Positions 11,830-21,353 of a DNA stretch of 64,000 nucleotides are shown in pieces. The stretch comes from Aphrocallistes beatrix. Its lineage: Eukaryota; Porifera; Hexactinellida; Sceptrulophora; Aphrocallistidae. The translations under genes were made by a program, and so were the position numbers. The notes below the pieces were generated by a model. That model was not told where the DNA came from. It ran no database searches and saw nothing but the letters and a program-made list of their open reading frames with translations. The stretch spans positions 2,858,285 to 2,922,284 of the forward strand of contig OY725488.1 of NCBI GenBank assembly GCA_963281255.1, given 5' to 3'. The first letter of the stretch is position 1. Each line of letters begins with the position of its first letter.

Positions 11830-12213
11830 CCGTATTTCCCTGAATAAGCACCGGGGCTTGAATAAGCGCCGGTTTGAATATGCGCCCGGTCTAAAGGGTG
11901 AGCGAAATAAATAAGCGCCGGGGCTTGAATAAGCGCCGGGGCTCGAATAAGCGCCGGGGCATTTTAGTTCTCTGAACATCATATCAAACTAGTATTCTCA
12001 GTAGTAGCATAGATACAAGTGCTTTTTGAAACATTACATTATCCTTTTTTAATAAAACTAACATTCTCAGTTGTGGCAAAAATAAAATGCCAGTCAATGT
12101 AGTAAACAAAAAAAAGAGCGCCGGGTCAAAATAGCGAAAGAAAAAAATAAGCGCCGGGTCTAAAGGGTGAACGAAATAAATAAGCGCCCGGGCGTTTATT
12201 CGAAGCAATACGG
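11830..12213. mobile_element. TA-flanked GC-rich MITE
   Basis: The ends CCGTATTTCCCTGAATAAGC and (inverted) CCGTATTGCTTCGAATAAAC are flanked by TA (11828-11829, 12214-12215). The 384-bp interior is an irregular array of GAATAAGCGCCGGGG-like units at both sides. It sits in an intron or gap of the Ginger1 relic. Open frames across it are translations of the repeat. Confidence 0.7.
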
Positions 12214-12269
12214 TATATATATATACGAGTAGAATAATAACATTAAATAATTTATATAATATGCCTCAC

Positions 12270-12581
12270 CTTGCTTGTAAACTCTTTTCCCTGATCGTGC
12301 TGGCAAATTTTCGGGGCACCAAACGTTAGATATATTCCTAAGAGTTCTGCAACGACTTCGGAACTTTTTCTGGTCTTGAGCGGGCGGGCCACTACATATT
12401 TACTGAGGTAGCACACAACTACGGGTACATATCTGTACCCGAACTCGTTGTGAGGAATATCGACAAATAAATCGAGGCCTATGTGCTGCCATGGTCTCTC
12501 AGGTGGGGAAATAGGTTGAAGTTCCCTCTGTGGCTGTTTAATTTTTGCCGAATCAATCTGACAGTAATGGCAAGACTTGAC
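12270..12581 (-). pseudogene. Ginger1 integrase catalytic-core exon
   Basis: An uninterrupted 104-codon exon lies between an acceptor (TGAATAG before 12581) and a donor (GTGAGG at 12269-12264). It begins VKSCHYCQIDSA, the C-x2-C half of the zinc finger, and continues PPERPWQHIGLDLFVDI with the first catalytic Asp. Then come YLSKYVVARPLK and the second Asp in CQHDQGKEFTSK. It contains no Met. The exon holding the expected third acidic residue (YHPQ.NGq.E) is missing downstream, where a MITE now lies. Confidence 0.75.
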
Positions 12582-13105
12582 CTATTCAGAGAATATGGCA
12601 ATATTGGAACTGAACTTCTGTGAATTACTATTTAACTAACTTGGTAGGATATTATTCATAATGATGCTATAACAATGGTATATGGGTTATGGACAGGTGC
12701 CTACTTATTTCGTTAGGTCACAATAAGGAAGGTATTAAATGTGTTTGAGAATAAAGTATAAATATGATTGAATTCTTGATTGATTAATTATTCAAAGGGG
12801 CGCATGAAAATCATCAACCTTTGAGGGTTTACAAATCATCAACTATGAACGGTTTGTAATACAGCGACTTTTTTAAACTTTTCAATTCGTCGACTTTATT
12901 TTCTAAGATTTCTAAATTAGAATCTCCACAAAAATTATATCTAATTAAAATGCAAATAGAGGCCCCAATCTAGGATTCCGTATAAATATCGCTTTAAAAC
13001 GCTTGGATTTACAGTAGATAATTCTTTCAATTCCAGCCCAAAACGCCAGAAGTATGTATTTGCGACATCTATTCAAATATATGGAATTATTCGATGCAAA
13101 CTTAC

Positions 13106-13252
13106 TTTGTAGAGAATCTCTCCTTCAGCATAATAATGCGTAGCTTTCCGACGAAAATTCGCACGAGCGTACTTGGGTCCCTCTTGGATGTCGACTGGGA
13201 AGGTTCCATCCGATAAGTACTTCCGTATATTACCGTGCTCAGTCGGATCCAT
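13106..13252 (-). pseudogene. Ginger1 integrase N-terminal exon
   Basis: It begins at ATG (13250-13252), has 49 codons (MDPTEHGNIRKYLSDGTFPV, then an FRRKATHYY tract and EGEILYK) and ends exactly at a GTAAGT donor. The FRRKA-HYY-EGEILYK layout matches the segment that precedes the HHCC zinc finger in Gypsy and Ginger integrases. The following His-containing half of the finger is not visible in 12582-13105. It is the probable 5' end of the transposase gene. Confidence 0.65.
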
Positions 13253-13519
13253 TCACTAAAAATTATGATAGACGGATACGTAGTAACTCTAAGATATAAA
13301 AAATAAGGTGTGAGGGAAGTAAAAATCGAAATAATTTTGAGTAACTAATTTGAGTGAATCAAGATTTATCGCAGACAAACGACGTAATTAGCTAGGGAGT
13401 AAAGTTTACAAAATCCTTACTATTAAAACTCGATTAATGTTTGTGTATATATATATATAAAAGGTTATTTCTATATTTTCACACCTTTATATACATATTT
13501 TCACACGATTTGACGAATT
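13253..13519. other. AT-rich spacer with a G-family terminal fragment
   Basis: Around 13419-13445 there is a copy of the G-family terminal sequence (CTTACTATTAAAACTCGATT) followed by TA repeats. Otherwise nothing recognised. Confidence 0.5.
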
Positions 13520-14230
13520 TTGAAAATTATGCTAGAAACTAGCTTCCAACAGTTGAAATGGGGTTTTTAGGGGTGTAGATTTCGAATATCATATTTTTAG
13601 ATCGATATGATAAATTATTTGTTTACATTTGATTACAATAGATACATAAAGTAAACAAATCTCAAAAATATGCTAGAAACTAGCTTCCAACGGTTGACAT
13701 GGTTTTTTTAGGGGTGTAGATTTCGAATATCATATTTTCAGATCGATATGATGAATTATTTGTTTACTTTTGTTTACAATAGATACATAAAGTAAACAAA
13801 TTACAAAAATAGGCTAGAGAATAGCTTCCAACGGTTGACATGGGGTTTTAGGGGTGTAGATTTCGAATATCATATTTTCAGGTCGATATGATAAATTATT
13901 TGTTTACTTTTGTTTACAATAGATACATAAAGTAAACAAATTACAAAAATAGGCTAGAGACTTGCTTCCAACGGTTGACATGGGGTTTTCAGGGGTGTAG
14001 ATTTCGAATATCATATTTTCGAGTAAGTTTGATATTTAATTTTTTTACTTTTGTTTACAATATATACATAAAGTGAACAAATTACAAAAATAGGCTAGAG
14101 ACTTACTTCTAACGGTTGATATGGAGTTTTCAGGGGTGTTGATTTCGAATATCATATTTTCGGATCCATATGAAAAATTATTCGTTGTGCTTTGTTTACA
14201 ATATATATAAAGGAAAAAAATTTGAAAAAT
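13520..14230. repeat. Tandem array, five copies of a ~141-bp unit
   Basis: The landmark GCTAGA recurs at 13531, 13672, 13813, 13953 and 14094, a period of 140-141 bp. Each unit also has AGGGGTGTAGATTTCGAATA and a dyad of TTTGTTTAC and GTAAACAAA. Copies diverge by roughly 5-10% by eye, more toward the right. Noncoding. A related single unit in inverted orientation lies near 61890-62040. Confidence 0.9.
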
Positions 14231-14243
14231 AGTTTAGATTGAG

Positions 14244-14320
14244 TGACTCCAGGCGCCCGCAGTGCGACTCTGCGGACACAAAGTGTCCGCAAGCCGCGGA
14301 GCGTAAGCAAGCGAAGCGCG
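14244..14320 (+). repeat. G-family MITE fragment (GC-rich end)
   Basis: It contains the hairpin TGCGGACAC-AAA-GTGTCCGCA (14271-14291), then the AGCAAGCGAAGCGCGCTTGT tail. Open frames across it are spurious. Confidence 0.85.
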
Positions 14321-14624
14321 CTTGTTTCAAATAAAATACAAGGTAATTAAGAATACAATGAGGAGTATCAACCCTAAAAGCGGGATTAAAATGTTGAAAA
14401 AATAGCCAGAAGTCAGTATTCAAAATTTCGGATTTAGTTAACTTTGATGAGGTAGTCCTAAGAAATTAGTGAATTTATACGATTCAAATCACGTCTCATA
14501 AAACGTATGTGTCTATTCTCTATCAATTAATAATACATCCAAATAAGCTACATACATCTTCAATAGATTGAAAATCAAAGCTTAATTAAAGCATGTTCAC
14601 TCTGGTAACTAGCAAGAGGGGAAA

Positions 14625-16583
14625 AGGTCCGAACTAACTGAACGCCAATTTTGCAACAAACCATCCAGTCAAAGTAGTGTGCCTTGTCGGCTCAACACAT
14701 CATCAAGCTCAGCCTGCACTGGGAAATAAACTGGCTGCTGATTCTCAAGATGCAGAGCTAACCTTAACACATGTAGCAGACGCGTGAAGCTCATACGCAA
14801 AGATACGATAACAAGTTTCAGTGGCAGACACTTACCGGGTGTCTAAGTTGGTCGATATTTCATCGATGCACTTTTTCTTTCCTGCAGCCTCTGCCTCCTC
14901 ACCACCTGACTTAAATTCTACAATAGCTCGGTCGTATCCTTTGAATCCGTATTTGTATAGATATTTAACTGCACTCACTGTACTACAGATTTCCACGTTC
15001 AGGTGTAGAGGACTCAAGCGGCTCCGTACCATCAGTCGGTATGCATAATGCTACATAGCGGTGACATTTCCTCTCCCTTTCGAGTGAGGAATTTTGAGAT
15101 ACCAACCGTCTTCACCTAGAGGGAATAGTAGGACATAGTGCAGTGTATCGTACGCACGGTGAGTCTCGGTTATGTGCTGTAGACCGCCCTTCCGCGCGTT
15201 CTAACTATATCCCTGCTGGCGATCTCTTCTCCATAACCGTCATTCGGGAGAATGACCGCTATTTCCTGAGCAGTGGGAGCGTAATAACGTCGAGAATCTG
15301 GACACCCGTCTGGTTATATCACCATTCTCACGTCAGCTCCCCCTTGCTCTCGCATCAGATCTAGCCTCTGTCTAAAAAATGCCACATAAGGATTAACTTC
15401 ATGCAGCATATGCTGCAATCCTTTTAGCTCAGAGAGTGCAGCATCTCAAAGATGGCGCTGACGGTTCCCCACTTCGGGATCAGCGATTTTGTCATGAATG
15501 TAGATCTGTGCGAATGCGGGTGCCTCGCCTTCGTTAGGCATCAACCGTCCGATACCATGGTACATCACTCCGTGTATACGAAATGTGTACACTCCCCACT
15601 TAGCATTAGCCAGACCCTTATAGAGGTTCGCTCCAAGAGAAGCAAATGCAAGAGCGTTGTTGTATGCTTTGATCTGTTCTCTAAACGCTCTCCCCGCGGG
15701 TCTGTAGCCGTTAGCAGGTGCATCAACAGTGCAGGGTGTGGAGCCACAGGAAGTAGAACAACCTTACCCTCCCCACAACATAAGGAGAACTTATAACAGG
15801 ATTTAGTACTACTTGAGAGCTTCTCACTCGCCCAGAATTTTGCTTGACACACGGAGCTGCTGTATGTCATACTGCCACTTGAATGCTCGTCGACAATACT
15901 GTCAGGTACTTCGGTGGCAATAATTGACCCAGCAAAATTATGGACATTGCGAGATTTAACTCTCTTAGCATACAACCTAGCCTGGTACTTCTGACGTGAG
16001 CTAGCTTGCTCTTCTGTTTCACAGGCTATCTTCGAGGCATGTCGATCCCTCTGGTCAAGGAGACGAACATCGCGAGCGTCCTCGGTCTCACTGTGTAAGC
16101 GGAATGTCTGACGATCCCGCTTGTCTAGGAGACGAACTTTGCCAGCGTCCTCCGTCTCACTGTGTAAGCGGGAACCCTGACGATCCCACTTGTCTAGGAG
16201 ACGAACTTCGCGAGCGTCCTCCGTCTCACTGTCTAAGCGGGAAGCCTGACGCTGACACAGATCAAGGCAGCATGCAACTCTCTTCGACGGAGTCTCAGCT
16301 CGCAACCGGGAACCCTGCGTTCAACCATATCTCTCATGCAGGCTCTTCTCCCGGTAGGCGTCTCTTTTTTCAAGTGAAGTCGAGTGCGATCTCGCATTTC
16401 TCGAAGACGCCTCCTTTTGACTTGGGGGTTAGGACTCTCAAACGCAGCATATTCTATTCACGGTCATGTTGCTGGCGAAGGAGTCGGTCTTGAGGATTTT
16501 CTTTGTCTCAAACTTTCCTCACTCTCTCAGCTATAGCGCCACTTTTACGGGTTTGGCGCCCACGTTTATTCAATTGAGGCATA
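14625..16583 (-). pseudogene. Helitron replication-initiator/helicase pseudogene (N-terminal half)
   Basis: Reading on the - strand from ATG at 16583: MPQLNKRGRQTRKSGA, then charged repeats (SETEDAREVRLLDKWDR and relatives) typical of metazoan Helitron N-termini. After these comes CQAKFW...CCGEGKVVLLPVAPHPALL, then, in another frame, AYNNALAFASLGANLY, WGVYTFRIHGVMYH and FAQIYIHDKIADPE. Further on are HEVNPYVAFF, TETHRAYDTLHYVLLFPLGE and LNVEICSTVSAVKYLYKYGF, ending TTLTGWFVAKLAF. At least three in-frame stops and several frameshifts break it. The HUH nuclease motif and helicase half are absent. Helitrons transpose by rolling-circle replication; this copy cannot. Confidence 0.85.
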
Positions 16584-16654
16584 TTCTAATTTGGAATTCA
16601 GAAATAGGACAAAACAAACTCAAAAAGTAATATATTGAAATAAAATAGGCCAAT

Positions 16655-17198
16655 ATACCTCACATATGATGCAACCATCATCAAAAAATGTTTGCTCATC
16701 ACTCTGTTATGACGTATTCATTACGCATCAAAATTTTAAAAATTGATTTTTCGTGCGATATCGATTATAACAGTAGGACAGGCGTATTTAGGGGTGTTAT
16801 CTCCGTTATAATTAATCAATGTGAACCAAGGTTTCATCCAGCTTTCCAAAGTTATACGCCTAAATGGACGTCAACATTTTTACGACGCGCCTAGACACAT
16901 TTTTATATAGCAATTTATATATGTTTTGTGTCACGCGCCTAAGTAGGCGTATGCCGCGCGCCTAGCGCCCAAAAATCATACGCCTAATTATGACCCATGA
17001 GATCAAATACGCGCCTATAGGCGCGCCAAGTATGCCTGGATGAAAGCCTGATGTGAACCCAGGCGCCCACAGGGCCCATCCGACGGACACAAAGTGTCCC
17101 CCAGCCGCGCAGCGCAAGCCAGCGAAGCGCGCTTGTATATATATATCTGTAACGAATTGATTGAAGAAACTACCAGTCATAGGAAGCTGATTTTTGGA
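16655..17198 (+). mobile_element. G-family MITE copy, interrupted by a hAT MITE
   Basis: It carries the family core (CTCACATATGATGC..., ACGCATCAAAATTTT, GTTATCTCCGTTATAATTAATC), then the GC-rich block ending AAGCGCGCTTGT and a continuing GTAACGAATTGATTGAAGAA segment. The usual TGACGTCA is mutated to TGACGTAT here. It is split at 16827-17050 by a hAT MITE and stops at 17198 where another MITE begins. Confidence 0.8.
16827..17050. mobile_element. hAT MITE with perfect 8-bp target duplication
   Basis: The ends CAAGGTTTCATCCAG and CTGGATGAAAGCCTG are inverted, and both flanks are ATGTGAAC (16819-16826, 17051-17058). The 224-bp interior is rich in TACGCCTA / CGCGCCTAG motifs in both orientations, possible subterminal binding sites. 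The exact duplication marks a recent insertion into the G-family element. Confidence 0.88.
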
Positions 17199-17828
17199 AT
17201 GATTTGTCCATTGTATAGCTCAGGGGATCAACTTTCGATTTGCATATAGGATTGTTGTGATAGAACAATTATGGTGATTGGTACCTTCGATTTATACACA
17301 TGGTTTAGGTGACTGTTGAAAAATTGGATCTCCACATTGAAAATGGCTTAAAAATGAATTTGGTGATATTTTTTTGAACTCGTGGAATAAGATCATTACA
17401 AGGTCAAATAATTAAGAACATATGTGTGATGAAGTGAACGGGAGGTGTTCAGTACAATAACCTGTGATAAAAAGTAATTATGCAACTTACGTGGATTTTT
17501 TCCCAATTTTCTCCCCCTAAAAATGGGACAAAAGTGGTAGTATACCATTTCATAAACAATGTATTCCCCAGCCTAAAAACATAATGCTACAAATAAATCA
17601 AAATTTATATTGTTTTTTATATGTAGAATTTAATTGGAGGATCAGTTTTAATCTAAATCTGCTTAGAAATGAAATACAGCCTTAGGAAACTCAAAAATCA
17701 CGTTTGAAGGCAGTATCCTAAACTGATGTACTTAAATGGGATGTAGGAACCACAATAATTGTCCTATCACAGTAATTCTGTATGCAAATCGAAAGCTGAT
17801 CCCCTGAGTTATACAATGGACAAATCGA
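17199..17828. mobile_element. MITE with ~75-bp inverted ends
   Basis: The left end (GATTTGTCCATTGTATAGCT...) and the inverted right end match over about 75 bp, including CAGGGGATCA and TTTCGATTTGCATA. It is about 630 bp and noncoding. The target duplication is not clear. Confidence 0.8.
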
Positions 17829-18054
17829 AAATAGCATAATTCTACTACGTTCTGATTACAGATAACGGCTCAGGGCTAATGAAATGACCCAAGTAATACA
17901 TTTGAATCAACAATCTCTAGCTGATTGTTGTTTTTTCCTTGATCGTGTGTAAGGTTTAATATTTAATCTTAGATCATTTACTCTGGTCACATATTTTCGG
18001 TGCGTTGGCATAGATTTTCAGCATGGTCTCAAAAAATCCGCTTTTATCGAATCT

Positions 18055-18832
18055 CAAATTCGGTGCAGGCTTACTTCCAGTGCACTGATATTAGGAGTTT
18101 TCAAATCCATTTGATGTTTAACCCAAGCACACAAACCTTCAACCGGGTTGAGATCTAGACTACAAGTTGGCCATTCCATGCGAATTATATCAATGTTTTC
18201 ACGGAATAACCTAGTAACATTAGATGTGTACTTCGGGTCATAGTCCTCGTGAAAGTTCCAGCCGTCGGGATACACTGTCTGGACTTGTGTAACCAAACAC
18301 TCGTTTAGAATCCTTGTATACAGTTCTATACTGTCAGGTTTCCCTAAAAACCTTCAACGGAAGGGTCCCACGCGCCGAAAATGCCCAAAATTGTAATTTT
18401 GGAATACTATGCTTAGTAGTTGGTTGGGCTGCTTGTCTTCTACCAGAATTGTATTTTGCCACCAGTTAGCCAAATTGACATCTTACCTCCAAAAACAACT
18501 ATTTCCCAGTAAGTCTTTATTACTTTTAGCCCACGAAATTCTCTGTTGTTTGTTGTTGGAACCTTGTGTTTATACTCCTCCAATTCATTCCTCACCGTCT
18601 CATGAGAATGTTTTTCTGCGAAGGTGGTTGAATCGGCTTGTATTTTTCGTATGGACATCATGAAGTTCTGATTTGCTAACATTACAAGAGATCTACCATC
18701 GTTTACTAGTAATGTTATGGATTCGTTCATGGGAGGTCCTTTGTAACACCACCTACAGTTACAAGATAGTAGGCTTACCACTAGGTACTTAGTTACCGAC
18801 TTGTTATTGTTAGAAGTAGTTCTTAGTAGCAC
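18055..18832 (-). pseudogene. Tc1-like transposase pseudogene
   Basis: The upstream open part reads NESITLLVNDGRSLVMLANQ and VRNELEEYKHKVPTTNNREF, a Tc1 N-terminal helix-turn-helix region. The downstream part reads FHEDYDPKYTSNVTRLF (second catalytic Asp), then EWPTCSLDLNPVEGLCAWVK, the DLNPxE block with the third acidic residue. A frameshift and stops in 18300-18440 separate the two, and the catalytic first-Asp segment is not intact. No terminal repeats were identified. Inactive. Confidence 0.75.
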
Positions 18833-19379
18833 TTTACTTATTTGTTATTCTGTTCTCATTGTTGCTAAACATTATTTCCTGACGCACTCTCCCTTATCGG
18901 TCTTCGTTAAAGTCACAACTGTAATATTCTCGGTTTTCAGAACCAATTTTCTCATTATCATCTACCTTGGGATTATTACTCAATTTTACTCAACCACAAT
19001 AAATATACATACTATAACTTACTATATCAATAGATTCTTTTTTATAAAATCTGAAAGATACTTCAGATTTCTTTATTGTTAGTAATTAGTATTACATAAT
19101 ATTTCCAATGAAGAAGAAAAACTATTTTATTGACGAATATTTTTCTAATAAAGCAAAAAGTCACGAAGATGGTAAAGATTCAGATGTGTATCCTGCTTTA
19201 TCAGATCAAACTCCAATCTCCACGCATGTAGTGAGTCTTTATTTTACATCACCAAATTCGGATTTTGGTTAGTCTTCAATATGTGGAGAATACTCTCCTG
19301 TCTTGTTCGATAATTTTGATACCGAATTCCGCATAGATAACTCTCAACAGCCTGATGATATTATCCCAATCAAATCCTG

Positions 19380-21204
19380 CGGCCGTATTCACTAAGAACT
19401 TAAGACCGATCTTAAGATCGATCTTAGTGCTTAAGTCTTAAGTTCGATCTTAAGTCGTATTCACTAAGAATGGTATTCACTAAGATTTAAGTTCGATCTT
19501 AGACCGAACTTAAGACCGAACTTTAAGCAACCTAGGGAGGTGTCTTAAGTATTGGAATTGATTCGATTTTCACTAATTACTCCATAAATGTTGTTCAAAC
19601 TTACTTCTATCGAACATTTAATCTACATTGATTGATATTAGACTTCAAATAAAATTTAAATATTTTAAAAACATTTCTCCTTATTGTGTGTAACATCGCA
19701 ACATGTATCACATGCTATATTCGTGGCAAATTCTTTTTGGATTTGTATGAATAAACAAACATACATTCTTTGATCATATAATCATTCCAATATGCACAAT
19801 TATAGAGACAGGCTTTATATATTGATTCACATGACTGATAATAATCACTTTGATCCTATTTTCCTATTCACAATGATTTTTTCAATCTATAATAGTCCCT
19901 CTGCTCTTCATCAACCTGCTGTAATGGAAGTAAGTCTGCAGCCTTCAAGAGTTCGACCGAATCATCTTGCTCATCAACAGTTCGCCTTCTCTTCCGACTT
20001 TTCTTTGATGGCTTACGAGTATATATTGTCGGGATTTCAACTTCTGAAGACTCTAAAATTGGAGTATCTTCAAATTCAACGGGACCTGCAGCTGATACTG
20101 TTGATGCTATTGGAATTTCATTGTTCTCAGCTGGTGCTTTGAAAAAGATCAGCAGCACCTGTAATTCCGCTAAAAGCAAGGGTGTTTTGAAACATCTCTG
20201 TTACCCGATCTGCAGAGTCAGAAATACTTCTATATGCTGATATAATTGCATGTCCTCGTCTTCTACCTGTCCAGCAGTGTTTGTACCCCACACCAGTCTT
20301 TCTGGCTTCCTGTTTTTGTCAGCAGAATTCCTGAGCCTCTCAAAATCTCACCTGCTGACTCAATTTCATTAATGAGACTGCACTCTTCTTCTCTGGTCCA
20401 ATTTGCTTTGCGGGATTTGTCCATTTGGTTTGGTATTGTTAATGCAAGTACTCAGCAGAAATTTATATACACGGGAGGACGCCGACTTACCATAACCACT
20501 AATGACACCAATTATTTTCGTAACACCAAATGACGCAGAAATTTTACCGTCGATAGAGTTCAATTTATTGTACTTCTCATATCCAGTGTTTATACTTTGT
20601 TTTAGAGAGGTTTTCATGTTACAATATATAAAGACACGTCGTTTATATGTTTCGTTTAATATAATATTATGAATCCATGAGGTATAACTTGTGCTCTTTG
20701 ATAGCTCTTCCTTTGATATTGACTAGTGTAGAATAATTATAGATTACATGCATAAAACATTGAATTTTCATAATAGAATTCAAAGTTAAAACAAAGATTT
20801 CACCACAGATATGTAAGAGACTCACTAGCAGGCATTCCAGGCGGTACAACTACATAGATAGAAGCTATGTCTTACAGGAGTGGGATAATCAATCTTCTTT
20901 GCTCCTAATATTGACATTAATTGCCCCAATTTTGAACAAAAAGAAGAAATATAGTTTATTTTTACTAGATCAATAATAAATGACCACTTACCATTACAAA
21001 TATTATAGTTCAGTTTTGTATTTGATTAGTATAATGCTATATTCTAATCATATTAACCCTAACGTTATTTCTAAGTTCTATCTTAAGATCGATCTTAATT
21101 CTTAGTGAATAGCTCTAAGTTCGATCTTAAGATCGATCTTAACTAAGATCGATCTTAAGACTTAAGATCGATCTTAGTGCTTAAGATCTTAGTGAATACG
21201 GCTG
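19380..21204 (-). mobile_element. Non-autonomous PIF/Harbinger element (internal deletion derivative)
   Basis: Ends read C(G/A)GCCGTATTCACTAAGA with CTG target duplications (19377-19379, 21205-21207). Both subterminal zones are packed with AAGATCGATCTTA palindromes. It is 1825 bp. It aligns with the 3280-bp copy at 56643-59922, but about 150 bp encoding the Myb-like domain and about 1.26 kb holding the whole transposase gene are missing. The second deletion closes near 20705. The surviving fragment of the DNA-binding gene is 19868-20440. Confidence 0.9.
19868..20440 (-). pseudogene. Remnant of the Harbinger Myb-like gene
   Basis: The 3' part retains SKKSRKRRRTVDEQDDSVEL and LLPLQQVDEEQRDYYRLKKSL, close to residues in the intact copy. 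The middle SANT-like domain is deleted and a frameshift precedes it. Confidence 0.8.
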
Positions 21205-21353
21205 CTGATATCCAATTGAGGATCATAAATTTGATGTTCCGAATATTCATTCTACTGATCAATGGTTTGAAAAAATAAATACCTACCCTTGGTTGATATG
21301 CAAAAGAGGAACATTGGGTTGCTCAATTTGTAAGAAAGTTTCGTTATTAGGTG

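Larger units (their letters stand above)
9944..13252 (-). mobile_element. Degenerate Ginger1-type DNA transposon (spliced integrase plus OTU)
   Basis: On the - strand, in order: an integrase N-terminal exon (13106-13252), a catalytic-core exon (12270-12581), an integrase C-terminal part with a GPF motif (11004-11391), and an OTU protease exon (9944 to about 10631). A gypsy-like integrase with GPY/F followed by an OTU domain is the described architecture of Ginger1 elements. No reverse transcriptase or gag is present, which argues against an LTR retrotransposon. The H2 half of the zinc finger and the third catalytic acidic residue were not found. A MITE (11830-12213) and a G-family fragment (10868-10965) interrupt it. 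I could not locate its inverted ends. Confidence 0.7.
19108..21353 (+). pseudogene. TTF-zinc-finger hAT-type transposase N-terminus, split by a Harbinger insertion
   Basis: From ATG at 19108 the frame runs MKKKNYFIDEYFSNKAKS... to 19379 with one TAG. It then resumes in the same frame after the Harbinger element (21208) as YPIEDHKFDVPNIHSTDQWF and EKINTYPWLICKRGTLGCSICKK. The W(F)..YPWL...GC..C pattern is the TTF-type zinc finger found at the start of SCAND3/ZMYM-like hAT transposases. Sequence homologous to the TTAA element takes over at about 21354. The frame also contains TGA at the insertion junction. Only the N-terminus survives. Confidence 0.6.

Noticed and set aside
11626-12208. Open frames with repeated GAYSSPGAYS-like peptides
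   Set aside because: They are translations of the GAATAAGCGCCGGGG minirepeats in the MITE at 11830-12213.
14196-14423. Recurring peptide ARFACLRCAAGGHFVSAG in open frames at 10.9, 14.3, 17.1, 52.1 and 62.2 kb
   Set aside because: It is the translation of the GC-rich G-family block, on either strand and in different flanks. No conserved start, and hairpin pairing explains its conservation better than coding.
15452-15796. 114-codon + strand open frame
   Set aside because: It is the complement of the Helitron pseudogene, whose - strand reading has recognisable family motifs.
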